From Sporothrix humicola (Eukaryota > Ascomycota > Sordariomycetes > Ophiostomatales > Ophiostomataceae): DNA of 64,000 bases. Within the stretch, counting starts at the first letter, position 1; each line of letters begins with the position of its first letter. This document shows, one piece after another, positions 54,975 through 64,000 of this stretch. Where the stretch lies: NCBI GenBank assembly GCA_021396245.1, contig WNYE01000009.1:186001-250000 (forward strand), written 5' to 3'. The translations under genes and the position numbers were made by a program. The notes under the pieces are model-generated. The model saw only the letters and a program-made list of their open reading frames with translations. It made no database searches and was not told where the DNA came from.

Positions 54975-55829
54975 ACGGATCGCCAGCTGCTGCCTCTTGT
55001 TCTTTGCTTTTGTCCCCTTCATTTACGCCATTTTGCTTTTGTCTTGTCCTCTCTTCTTTCTCGCCCGCCCTCTCTCGTGTGCACGCCCAACAACAACCGT
55101 GCGTGTGCGCCGAGAAGAGACCTCTCGACTGCAGAAGGGGAAATGGCATTTTCTCCCTCTCGCATGTCGACTCTCGCTTGCTCGCTTCTCCGACTCCAAT
55201 AAACCTGCCCACAACCGACCAAGAACCATGACCCCCCGCCGCCATTGACCGACCTCGGCCAACGTATTCCTCTCATGACGGCGCACAACAGCATCGAACC
55301 GGGTTTTCTTTTACGACGATTCTTTCTTTTTGTTCTTCAACTTGTTTCATGCTTCTTGCATCGGGGACTGAGTATCAACTGGTGTCTCTTTTTTTGCTCT
55401 TTCATTTATTCAAACGGGGAGTAAAGAAAAAATACCCTTGGGAGGAACACACGGACATAGCCAAGCACAAAAAACACTCACAACCATCAAAATTTGTACG
55501 GGACGGGGTCGGAAGGATTTGGGATTTTTCGTATGTTCCGGACTGTCTTTTTTTCTTTTTGCCTTTTGTAATGCAGAACGGGACTACGAAGCATTTTTCA
55601 AAACAACCAAAAAATAACGAAGACAGAAATCAAAACAAAATAAAAAACACTTGAAAATTCACATTGTTTGTAGGAGGATCATATGTAAGATGTATTTCTT
55701 TCAAGGACTTGGCTTATGGTCATAACTCTTTAATCTTTAGGTTCTCCGTCTGTTTGTCTAATCCGTCTCAGGAGTATACGGTTTTGGATAATAACTCGCA
55801 TCTACCAGAGTGGTAGAGCGACCCTGGCT
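54975..55829. other. Intergenic region between convergent genes
   Basis: 3' sides of eL42 and the 2H phosphoesterase gene. T-rich then A-rich, consistent with untranslated 3' ends. No gene seen. Confidence 0.6.
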
Positions 55830-56939
55830 TCAGAAGCCCTGCCCAATCATGACACTCCGGCCGCCGCCGTACCACAGAGCACCCGTCCGCGCATCGAGTC
55901 CGCGTTCTTGTCCCACCACCCACTCGCCGACCAGCCGACGGTGCGGTGGCGGCAGATCCGGCTTGCGGTAGCCGCTTGCCTCAGTATCTGTGCCCGCACT
56001 TGATCCTCCTGTCTCGGGCACTTCCCACACCTTGTCCCACACCTCCTTCTCCAGCCATGCATTGATCTCATCCAGCGTCTCTACCCACGCCTTGCGTGCC
56101 TCTGGCGTGGCATGGTCCTCTTGTCCGATGAACCGGCCCAGCGTAATGTGCGCACTAGGCACGACGTACCGCGAGGCCACATCGACGCCCGTTTCCTTGG
56201 CACGGTCAAACAGATCGCGCCGCAGATGGTGGTAGGTATAAGCGTCGTCCACAGGGACAGCGTCGGCATTCTGCTGCGGCGGGACGGGCGCGGGCGACGC
56301 AGCAGTCTCACCCGCCGCCGGCACAAACGACAGCGCCACGGCAGCCAGGTCGTACGAGACCATGGGCTTGACGAGGCGCGCGCGGTGCTTGTAGGGGTAG
56401 TTGACAATCGAGGCAATGCCAGACTCGGTCTCTTCTCCGTCGCCTCCGTTGTCTTCCACCTTGACCTTGGCCTTGGCCATGGTGTCGACGACGGCAAACG
56501 CCTCGGCAGGCGTCTTGGAGTGGGTGATCTCGAGCGCCGTCATGTGTTGGCGATTTGTCGGCATGAGCCAGAGTCCGCGGGGCGCGGCTTTTTGCAGCAG
56601 GGACTGCACGTGCGCGGCGAGCTGGAGGACGTGCTCGGGCGGGCGGGCCCAGAACACGAGGCCGTGGCGGGGGTCGGCAAAGGACGGCTCGATGCTGGGG
56701 TTCTCGATGCGGACGAGGAACGGGTCCACCAGCACTTCTGTGAACGCCGGATCCAGGAACTTGGCCCGCTGCTGCTCGTTGCGCAGCGTGCGGTGCGTCA
56801 TGTAGAGCGCCTGGATCTTGGCCGGGTCATTGTCGCAGGCGTTGATGAGGGCCTGGTAGGGGTTCTCGCCGGGCTGGATGACGATGCCCGACAAATCCTC
56901 GAGCTTGTTCTTTGCGTCGGTCGGGACAAGAGCGGCCAT
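55830..56939 (-). CDS. 2H phosphoesterase family protein (RNA ligase/cyclic phosphodiesterase-like)
   Basis: A single exon of 369 residues starting MAALVPTDAKN at the first in-frame ATG. Two H-x-T motifs define the 2H fold: H132-M-T134 in RQHMTALEI and H264-I-T266 in SAHITLGRF. They are about 130 residues apart, further than the minimal spacing because of an acidic and Pro/Gln-rich insert (residues about 160-230). 2H enzymes act on 2',3'-cyclic phosphate ends of RNA or on cyclic nucleotides; the exact substrate here is unknown. The end holds WVVGQERGLDARTGALWYGG and closes at IGQGF. Fungal orthologues are usually annotated as RNA ligase/cyclic nucleotide phosphodiesterase. Motif evidence is good; biochemical function is inference. 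Nothing nearby suggests a pathway. Confidence 0.85.
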   Translation of the reverse strand: MAALVPTDAKNKLEDLSGIVIQPGENPYQALINACDNDPAKIQALYMTHRTLRNEQQRAKFLDPAFTEVLVDPFLVRIENPSIEPSFADPRHGLVFWARPPEHVLQLAAHVQSLLQKAAPRGLWLMPTNRQHMTALEITHSKTPAEAFAVVDTMAKAKVKVEDNGGDGEETESGIASIVNYPYKHRARLVKPMVSYDLAAVALSFVPAAGETAASPAPVPPQQNADAVPVDDAYTYHHLRRDLFDRAKETGVDVASRYVVPSAHITLGRFIGQEDHATPEARKAWVETLDEINAWLEKEVWDKVWEVPETGGSSAGTDTEASGYRKPDLPPPHRRLVGEWVVGQERGLDARTGALWYGGGRSVMIGQGF

Positions 56940-58200
56940 TGTGAGAGGTGGGGGTGTTTTCTTGGAGGGGAGAGCTGACAAGAAAATCAAAAGAAAGACA
57001 CAAAGTGAAAGGTGCTGTTGTGCTTCGTGAGGCAAGAGGTAGTCAAGGTCGGCTTGGTCTTAGTGGGGTAGGAGCTATCGTCAAAGTTGCAATTGAACTT
57101 GACGAGCAGAACCAACGCTCATGATATCTTGAATTGGCGATCGAACGGGTCCTCCATGACTCTTTTATTCAATTCAGAATTTTCTTCTCTCTTTTTTCTT
57201 TTTGCTCACAATTTTTTCTAGACTCTCGAAACATGCAGCTTCGTATTATTGTCCCACCCCCTTACAAGAAAAAAAAAAAAGGAACACATGCCAGGGAAAG
57301 GCGCAGATAACGGCAGTGTCCCCGCTTGCTGATCATTCTGCTCCGGAGTGCTGCCGGACGTGGAAGGAGGACAAAAGTGACTCTAGAAAGAAAGACTGGC
57401 GCATGACTGAGGGGACAGATCCTGGTCAATTGGCACCAAAAGCACCAGTCAACGTGCCTGAAGTTCTCGCTGAATTAGGCAGCTCCGCTAAATATTATTC
57501 GCTCTTTGCACTTGCCTTTTGCACGCGTTCCACCTGCTCGGGTTCGTTTAATGGTGAATTTTGGCGGCAGTTTGGCGTTGTTTGTGTTCGATTCCTTGAT
57601 TCCACAATTCAAAATTCAAAACTATCTTACAATTGAATAACCTTGTCGACTGTCCCAACAATAAAACCGTGAGGATCGGTCCCGAGGAATCATCAAGGGA
57701 TTCACGCCCGTCCGCGTCAGTCAAAAGGTCAACATATCGAGCCGGTGTACGTCGTAAGCTGCCTGAGAAAAAAGGCCCGTCTTATGATTGTGAAGAAACG
57801 AAAAAGACGAACAGAAAAAAACCTCTTCGGACAATAAGTAAGAGTCATACCGCCGACGCTTCTCATTGGCGTTGACCCCCATCTCGGAGGGCTCAATCTG
57901 GGGTACACTCGGCCGCTTGTGCATGTAACCTAACCCCAAGCCACACCGGTGTCGGCATCACGGAGACTTTGGAGGCATGACTGTGAATTCTGTTTCGTCT
58001 CGTTGGTCTCTTTTGCCGTTCGTCGTCTCTTTTGTCGTCCCTCATCTCTTATTTCTTGTTTCATTCTCGGCGCCCCGTATTTTTTGGCACTTGAGGTCAA
58101 ATTGACATGTCGAAAAAGGCCTAGACAAATCACCAACAGGGTTTCAGCGCGATCCTTCTCGGTCGTTTCCTTTTTTGTATTTTGTTTTTTTGTCCCAAAA
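56940..58200. other. Intergenic region
   Basis: Promoter of the 2H phosphoesterase gene and 3' side of the possible membrane protein. Short motif-free frames. No gene seen. Confidence 0.5.
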
Positions 58201-58821
58201 TCAAACTTCAGCCTCGCGCCTTGTGTCATGATCCTTCCCAACGTCACGCTGTGAGACAGCGTGAACGCCATCAAACCCGTGAAAAGCGTGGAGCTCGTGC
58301 AAGGCTCGCAGGTCGCGCGAATCGTTTCGACGAGAACGCAACACGCGGCGATCATCTTGATCTTGGTCTTCGATGCCGTGCCTTGTCGTCATCATCGAGT
58401 TAGGCATCATCATCGGCTTAGGCATCTTCAGCCGAGCAGGGGCCGGCGTTGCGACGGCGCCGGCGACGGACATGACATGCAGGTTTGGGGCATGTCGGTG
58501 GTTCGGATGTGCCTGCGACTGATAGAGATGGGGACTGTTTTGATGGGGACTGCTGCCTGGCGCCATTTGTTGACGTTGCAAGGCCATTTCCTTGAGGCTC
58601 TCCTGATTAATAACCCTGATCCTTCTCATTCTCTTGCTATTGCTTGCACGGCAGCCGATGCAGAACAGTGCGACAAACGCAAGGACGACAACGGCGATGC
58701 ACAGAAAAAATAACAAAAACAGGACCGAAAGCTCGTTGGGGTGCGTGTTCGGCGTGACAAAGACGACATTGTCACGAATGTCAAGCCGGGTCGACAATCG
58801 ACCGACGCCTTTCCGCGTCAT
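58201..58821 (-). CDS. Possible small single-pass membrane protein, unknown
   Basis: An open frame of 206 codons from a true ATG. Residues 31-56 (LSVLFLLFFLCIAVVVLAFV and following) form one strong transmembrane segment, followed by a basic cluster KRMRRIR, which would place the C-terminal side in the cytosol. The rest is Gln/Pro/His- and Met-rich, then charged, with no known domain. A hydrophobic segment followed by basic residues is unlikely in random sequence, but the low-complexity tail is weak evidence and an unseen intron could change the C-terminus. It could be a chance frame. Confidence 0.42.
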   Translation of the reverse strand: MTRKGVGRLSTRLDIRDNVVFVTPNTHPNELSVLFLLFFLCIAVVVLAFVALFCIGCRASNSKRMRRIRVINQESLKEMALQRQQMAPGSSPHQNSPHLYQSQAHPNHRHAPNLHVMSVAGAVATPAPARLKMPKPMMMPNSMMTTRHGIEDQDQDDRRVLRSRRNDSRDLRALHELHAFHGFDGVHAVSQRDVGKDHDTRREAEV

Positions 58822-60157
58822 CGCAATCGTGTCGGTGAAAACAAGGTCAAGGCACTTGGATTATAAAAGATATCATCGTAATACGCGGCCAGCGACGCAT
58901 GATTTGTTTTTGCCTAGATTCGACATTCAATCGTCAGTAGGCATCATCAAAGCTGCCAATTGTTGGGGAATTTCAGTAAACTCACATGTGAATGGCATCA
59001 TTTGTTCAGCCTTCTGTCGTCGTCATGAGAAAACGTAGGCATCTCGTCTTGTGATGCGAGAGAGGAGAGGAAACATGCCCATCTGAAGGTCAAAAGAAGG
59101 CAGCCTATTTGTGAAAGATTTCCTTCAACACCGCTCTCTCACCTTTCAACCCGTCATAACCGTCAAACGAGACAAGATGCAGGGGTTCCCTTTGACTGCC
59201 CCGGATGCCATCCTTCCTTTCGTGGTGGTGTTGTTTGTAAACCAGGTCGTTGTTGTTTCGTCGGATTGAACCGAGCCGTTACTCTGCTTCGAGGAACGTT
59301 CCATAGATTTCCCAATTTGATGGTAAATGTCATGTGAGAGTTGTTCAGCGTGCTCGAGATATGTTTGAGGAAAGATCAAGGGTCGTTCTTGTCTTTTTTA
59401 CTCAAATTGTGCCTTGATGTTAAATTTGGCAGTTGCCATATTGTTGTATCTACGAAATGTTTCCGGATCCTAGAAGAATATTCGATGATTTTTAAATTAC
59501 AAAAAATTGAGTGAAAAAGAAGAAAAAGTATGAAGAATATCCACCATGTAGGTTTTAATCTTTCATTTGAAGTAAACCAAAATTATTTACAAACGATTGT
59601 GTATTGAATCTTGAACAAGTTCATGTGGTGTTGTGACATCCCCATTTGTCCAGGGAAGGTGCGAGCCTCGGTACCTGCCCTAAAACGGGGGTTTTCGACA
59701 AAGAGGCGATATCCGCTGTAGAACCTCTTATCGGCCGGCGCCGTTTGGCGACACCGACAATCTCCGCACAAATTATTCAACGACATTTCGTCTCAATTGA
59801 AGACGAAGACGGCGAAATCTAGGCCTTGAGTGAATTCAACACGACACTCATCAAACATCAATTACAAGCCACCTCCTCGGTGGATTCAACGATACTTGGG
59901 ACGAAACAGCCTGCAATTTTGGCACTTTTGGCTCATCGTCTTGGTAGGGGTTAATCTCGAAAGAACGGACGAAAAAAGGGACTACGAGGAACCACGAAAA
60001 AGACGAGACGAAACACGACGCGGGCCGCAAGCCACCTGGGCGATCCAGCGGCCTGGTTCCCTCAGCCGCGACGGTTAATACGTGCGACGTCATTGCACAC
60101 ACTTACGCCTCCTCCCCTTGCTCTCTTTTCGTCTCCCCTCCCTTTCCCACACACCAA
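58822..60157. other. Intergenic divergent region
   Basis: Includes an AT-rich patch at about 59,460-59,600. A CRE-like GACGTCAT lies at about 60085-60092, roughly 70 bp upstream of the ureidoglycolate lyase start. Two short minus-strand frames (59379-59146, 59786-59583) have no recognised motif. Confidence 0.5.
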
Positions 60158-60925
60158 ATGCCTGACAGGCTTGACGTCTCGGCGCTGCGGCTGGCCGTGC
60201 CCGCCGAGCCGCTGACCGCCGCCGGCTTTGCACCCTTTGGCGATGTCATTGAGAACCCACGGCCCGACGTGCACCCATCGCAATATGCGACTGCTCTGGG
60301 AGGCCTGAGCAGTGCGGCGGCATCGCGCATCCACAACCCGGTATCGGCCAACCAGGGCTCCGCCATCAAGTACCAGCGCGTGTCTGGCCTTGCCGACCGC
60401 TATGCCTCCGGAAATGCCCCAAGCGGCACGCCGTCCGAGCCACTTGCCAGCATGTTTGTCTGCAGCGCCCGTACGTTGTTGGAGGACGGCCGTTTCCCCG
60501 TCACGATCCTCGAGCGCCACCCCTACACGACCCAGACGTTCGTGCCGCTCTCGACACAGTCTGCCGCCGATACCCGCTACCTGGTGATTGTGGCGCCCAC
60601 TCTGAAGGACGCCGCCCGCAACAACCCGCCCGATGTACGCGGTCTGCGTGCCTTTATTGCGCGCGGCGACCAGGCGGTGACCTACGGTGCGGCGACGTGG
60701 CATGCGCCCATGGCCGCTCTGGGCGCCGACGGCACGTCGATCCCCTTCTTCGTGTTCCAGTTTGCCAACGGCGTGGGGCCCGAGGACTGCCAGGAGGTCG
60801 AGCTGGACAATGGCACGGCGTACCCCGACGGCACGAGCTCAGTCGAGGTGTGCGTGCCGCCTGCAGCTGCAGCGTCGTCGCCCACGCTGCCGTCATCAAA
60901 GCCTGGCCTCTGGTCAAAACTATGA
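60158..60925 (+). CDS. DAL3: Ureidoglycolate lyase
   Basis: A single exon of 255 residues. The enzyme splits ureidoglycolate into glyoxylate and urea, the last ring-derived step in using allantoin and purines as nitrogen source. Family signatures are LTAAGFAPFGDVIE at the N-terminus (residues 19-32), MFVCSARTLLEDGRFPVTIL, ERHPYTTQTFVPL (119-131), YLVIVAP, LRAFIARGDQAVTYGAATWH and APMAAL (164-188). The protein ends GLWSKL, a PTS1 tripeptide, suggesting peroxisomal import; glyoxylate could then feed peroxisomal glyoxylate metabolism (inference). The ATG lies 73 bp downstream of a CRE-like GACGTCAT. Other allantoin-pathway genes are not next to it in this window. Confidence 0.93.
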   Translation: MPDRLDVSALRLAVPAEPLTAAGFAPFGDVIENPRPDVHPSQYATALGGLSSAAASRIHNPVSANQGSAIKYQRVSGLADRYASGNAPSGTPSEPLASMFVCSARTLLEDGRFPVTILERHPYTTQTFVPLSTQSAADTRYLVIVAPTLKDAARNNPPDVRGLRAFIARGDQAVTYGAATWHAPMAALGADGTSIPFFVFQFANGVGPEDCQEVELDNGTAYPDGTSSVEVCVPPAAAASSPTLPSSKPGLWSKL

Positions 60926-63900
60926 GTTTACTTTCAGGAGAACCCTTTATTCCACACGAGGTGCGGTAGGATATTGAATAGGGCAACCGGAAGGACCCAG
61001 AAGGGTCGCCCTCCCCGGTTACCGTTCCGACTTCCCCTTGTCTATTTACTTGGAGATCTATTTTTGATATATATACGCATATGTACTGCATCTTCTACAT
61101 TTATTTGTTTTTGGCATCAAATCGGTAGCGAGCCACCTGGATACTGGGAAACGAAAATTCGAAATTGTTTACAACGTCAAGAACTACCACTCTACTGCTA
61201 CTTTCAGGGTCTTGGTCTGGGTCAGTGTTCCGGTCGCATGGAGTTCACGCTGTAGGTAATGTGGCGTCACTTGATATGTTATATTATCTTCCCAACGATG
61301 TCGGAACAGGCCGACATCTAGTCCAGACGAGATTGCTCTTGGGAGGTCGGAGATGCATGCAGCTTGAAAAGTGAACAGATCCCAAGACATAAAGCACGGT
61401 CCCAAGTCGATCTAAGTGGTAGCATTGCCTTTGGGTCTAGGTTTTCTTGTCAATCATTTATTTTATTTTGTGCCACGCGATCTTGCACAATATACGTCAT
61501 ATGATACCTGCGTGGGGTAGACAAACAGATATCTATGTGTGCTCTGACATGAACCGAGGTACGGGATGCCCCTGTACGTGATAATCCTAGACAGCATGCC
61601 GAGGGGATGCCCATCTACAATGAAACTACTCAATGAAAGTTTAAAATAGAAACTTGACATACACAATACTGTCCTGGTAGAGCACGCGGATGGTAAGGCC
61701 AAGGGCCCAGACAAGCAAAGACCAGGGGTAGCTTATTTTTACCTGGATGATGCTGCTCCGAGTACGTTGTCTTGGGCAGGGTCTGACAACGAACAGTCGA
61801 CCAACAACAGCCAACAGCCAAAGACTCCTACCAACGGAACATGCAATAATATGCATCTTTTTTTTTTGGGTATCTCTTTGATAATTTTTATACATAAGTT
61901 TCGGCCTCCCCCAACACTAAGCCCAAGGTGCATTTATTGGGGGGTGTGGGATAAAGAACAGGAGTACGATGTAAACACTTGGCCACCGCAGATACACAAT
62001 GAGGCAAAGGTCCGTTCATTACATCTTTTCGTGTGCCTATTTTCTTTTTTTCTCTCCGAACGCCAAGACCACCGCACCCCCGGTAAATGGTATTTTTTGT
62101 GGCATGTAGGTTCGTAAAGGACAGGAGGAGTGAGGACGACGAGGACGACGTACGTTCAGACCTATCTTCCCTTGTCGATGGGGCCACGATGACAACGATG
62201 ACGACGACAGCATCAAAATATGAGAATGCAGAGGGCCGGACGGTGCGGGAATAGAGCACGATGCACACGGGACGGGGATAGAGTCTATTTTTGTGAGAGA
62301 AGATACAGAGATAAAGGGCGGATGTGATGCCAAACTCCGCTGTAATGTTCCGAGTCCGACGATAACTATAAAGGATAGACAGATACACACAAAAGAGGAT
62401 GGGGGAGACAAGAGAAAATACCGCAAACACGGGAAGTAAATAAAAAAGATACAGAGCAAACTCGGTTCTGTCGTGTATGCTGTAGCAACAGTAGAGTGAT
62501 AACACGGCGCGGTTTGACGACGGGCTTGGCATCTGGGTGCATACGCACTTTGATATGAGCATAAAGTGGTGTCTGCAGAGCTGATTCCAACAACTTGGAT
62601 AATAGATGGCCTGCTCGACCGAGGAGCGAGAATAATAGCGGCAGATGAAAGCACGGAAGGGGGTGTGAACCCTGCATTTTGGTTGCCCGGAAGGAGCAAC
62701 ACACATTTGGAGAAAGATGCGAAATTGAAGAACAGAGGCAAAGAAGGAAGGAGTTTGACAATTCTAGTGTGAGGAAAGTACGACTTGTTAATGGTGATTT
62801 TGTGGGAAGGTGCGAGCTTCACAGTCTGCATGGGAAGGTACGCTCGTCGTTAAACAAAAAGAGAGACAGGGAAGGAAGGTGCGTCTGGCAGAAGCTGCCC
62901 CTATTCCCAAGGTGTTTTCTGCGGTCTGGTCAACAATCCCTTTCCACTCTCCGCATCTTCCATTTCATTTTTGCCCGCCGCTCATCTTATCACAACAGCC
63001 GGTCCGCATCCCACCAAAACTTTCAATTTTTCAAAAATCGGTATGTGACGACATTCTAGTGGTCGAAATCTCGGTTCGCTCAGCCTTGACGGCTTTTACA
63101 AAAGGCAAATCAGGTAAAGTGCCTCGGCTCCAGCTTTTCACCATATTCCTCTCGCATCGTCTCTGCTTAGCTGACCATTCGATATGCTTAATAACATAGA
63201 CTCGAATACATAGAATCGAATACGCCGACCTGTTAATCCTCCTGGCCGTCTCGATACAGCCCACCGGAATATTTCTCGTCTGAACCCGCTGAACTCTTGC
63301 TGTCCGGAAGAACGGGCCTGGGCTTCCAGGCGGAATCTCCCGCCAAGAAAATATCACCAGCAGCGACAAAGCAGAGATGATAGTCTTGATCGTTTTTATA
63401 CCTCTCCGTCTCCTCGCTTAGGGACTATGCACAAAGGCGGCGAAGTCAATGCATTCAACCATTTGCGTTGCCTGTTAGCAATGGGTATGGCACGACCTCG
63501 TTGTCAGGCTCACATACAGTTTCTTATTCAAAACGAGAACCAAGATATGCGTGTCACACTCTCAAAGAAAAGCAGCCAACATATGCATACATGGTGTTCT
63601 ATTTATTGACGTCGCAGCTGGTCCGACTGCCCGGTGGACTGCTCTTCCAGATGCTACGAGAAGTCTTGGCCACGGACCTGAGGCTTGTGTCCTAACATAG
63701 CCTGTTGATTGCAACTAACCTGAAGCATGAAGAACTCTCCGAAAACTCTTGATACTTTCATGATCCTCGAGACATGGCGAGACCTCGCTGAAAAAAAAGC
63801 AGAATTTAGAAATGGGGCGAATGAATCGAGATAAAAAATACCATATGCAAGAAAACAAGAAAAATCGGTCGACCCTCGCGCGGCTGCCCGGGCGAGCAAT

Positions 63901-64000
63901 GTCAATATTTTCTGATATAGGCAAAATACCGGTGCTCCTCACCCATCCACTGTTTGGGTCTTGACAAAGATCCTGACCATACAGACGAGGGCCTATTGGA
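60926..64000. other. Terminal gene-free region
   Basis: About 61,900-62,830 is CT-rich on the minus strand and therefore open in more than one frame there (264 and 272 codons overlapping); neither has a motif. A CT-rich plus tract at about 62,930-63,040 resembles a leader. I see no supportable gene, RNA gene or transposon to the right edge. Confidence 0.45.

Noticed and set aside
61888..62831. Two overlapping minus-strand frames of 264 and 272 codons
   Set aside because: The strand is CT-rich and therefore poor in stops in several frames. Both peptides lack domains and neither has a good splice or start setting.

Overview
This window is nuclear DNA of a filamentous ascomycete, most likely a Sordariomycete. 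Genes are GC-rich with short GT-AG introns that carry CTAAC/CTGAC-type branch sites. Start codons sit in CAACATG/CACAATG contexts behind long pyrimidine-rich leaders. The proteins are typically fungal (Ssr4-type chromatin subunit, GPI-type wall protein, HNH_2 protein, paxillin-like LIM protein). Ribosomal protein eL42 carries Gln at position 56, the residue known from cycloheximide-tolerant yeasts. Ophiostomatales are classically cycloheximide tolerant, so Ophiostoma/Sporothrix/Grosmannia relatives are a reasonable but unproven guess.

Layout. 0-19 kb: the start of a gene leaving the left edge (-), succinate dehydrogenase iron-sulfur subunit (+), a secreted protein of unknown function (-), an HNH-nuclease-domain protein (-), a stand-alone retroelement Gag-like CCHC zinc-knuckle protein (-), a SWI/SNF-RSC subunit Ssr4 homologue (+), an Ala/Asn-rich GPI-type wall protein (+) and inositol-3-phosphate synthase (-). 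19.1-32.4 kb: about 13 kb with no gene I can support. 32-49 kb: a LIM protein (+), a peroxisomal 4-coumarate-CoA-ligase-like enzyme (+), a membrane J-domain protein (+), a coiled-coil protein of unknown function (-) and a very large PH-C2-RasGAP protein (-). 49-54 kb: a second long gene-free stretch. 54-61 kb: eL42 in five exons (+), a 2H phosphoesterase (-), a possible small membrane protein (-) and ureidoglycolate lyase (+). 61-64 kb: nothing assignable.

The genes do not form an operon or biosynthetic cluster. They are mostly housekeeping genes in mixed orientation with convergent or divergent neighbours. Loose themes are peroxisomal targeting (two enzymes end in SKL), polarity and Ras-family signalling (LIM and RasGAP proteins) and cell surface (two secreted proteins).

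I did not find a convincing previously undescribed multi-gene system. The observations most worth following are the eL42 Gln56 residue and its micro-exons, the lone Gag-like gene, stop-free 3n introns in the LIM gene, a last exon in the CoA ligase that carries both the catalytic lysine and the peroxisomal signal, and the 13-kb gene-poor interval. No rRNA, tRNA, CRISPR array or intact transposon was seen. Exon boundaries were read by eye from splice consensus and frame continuity.
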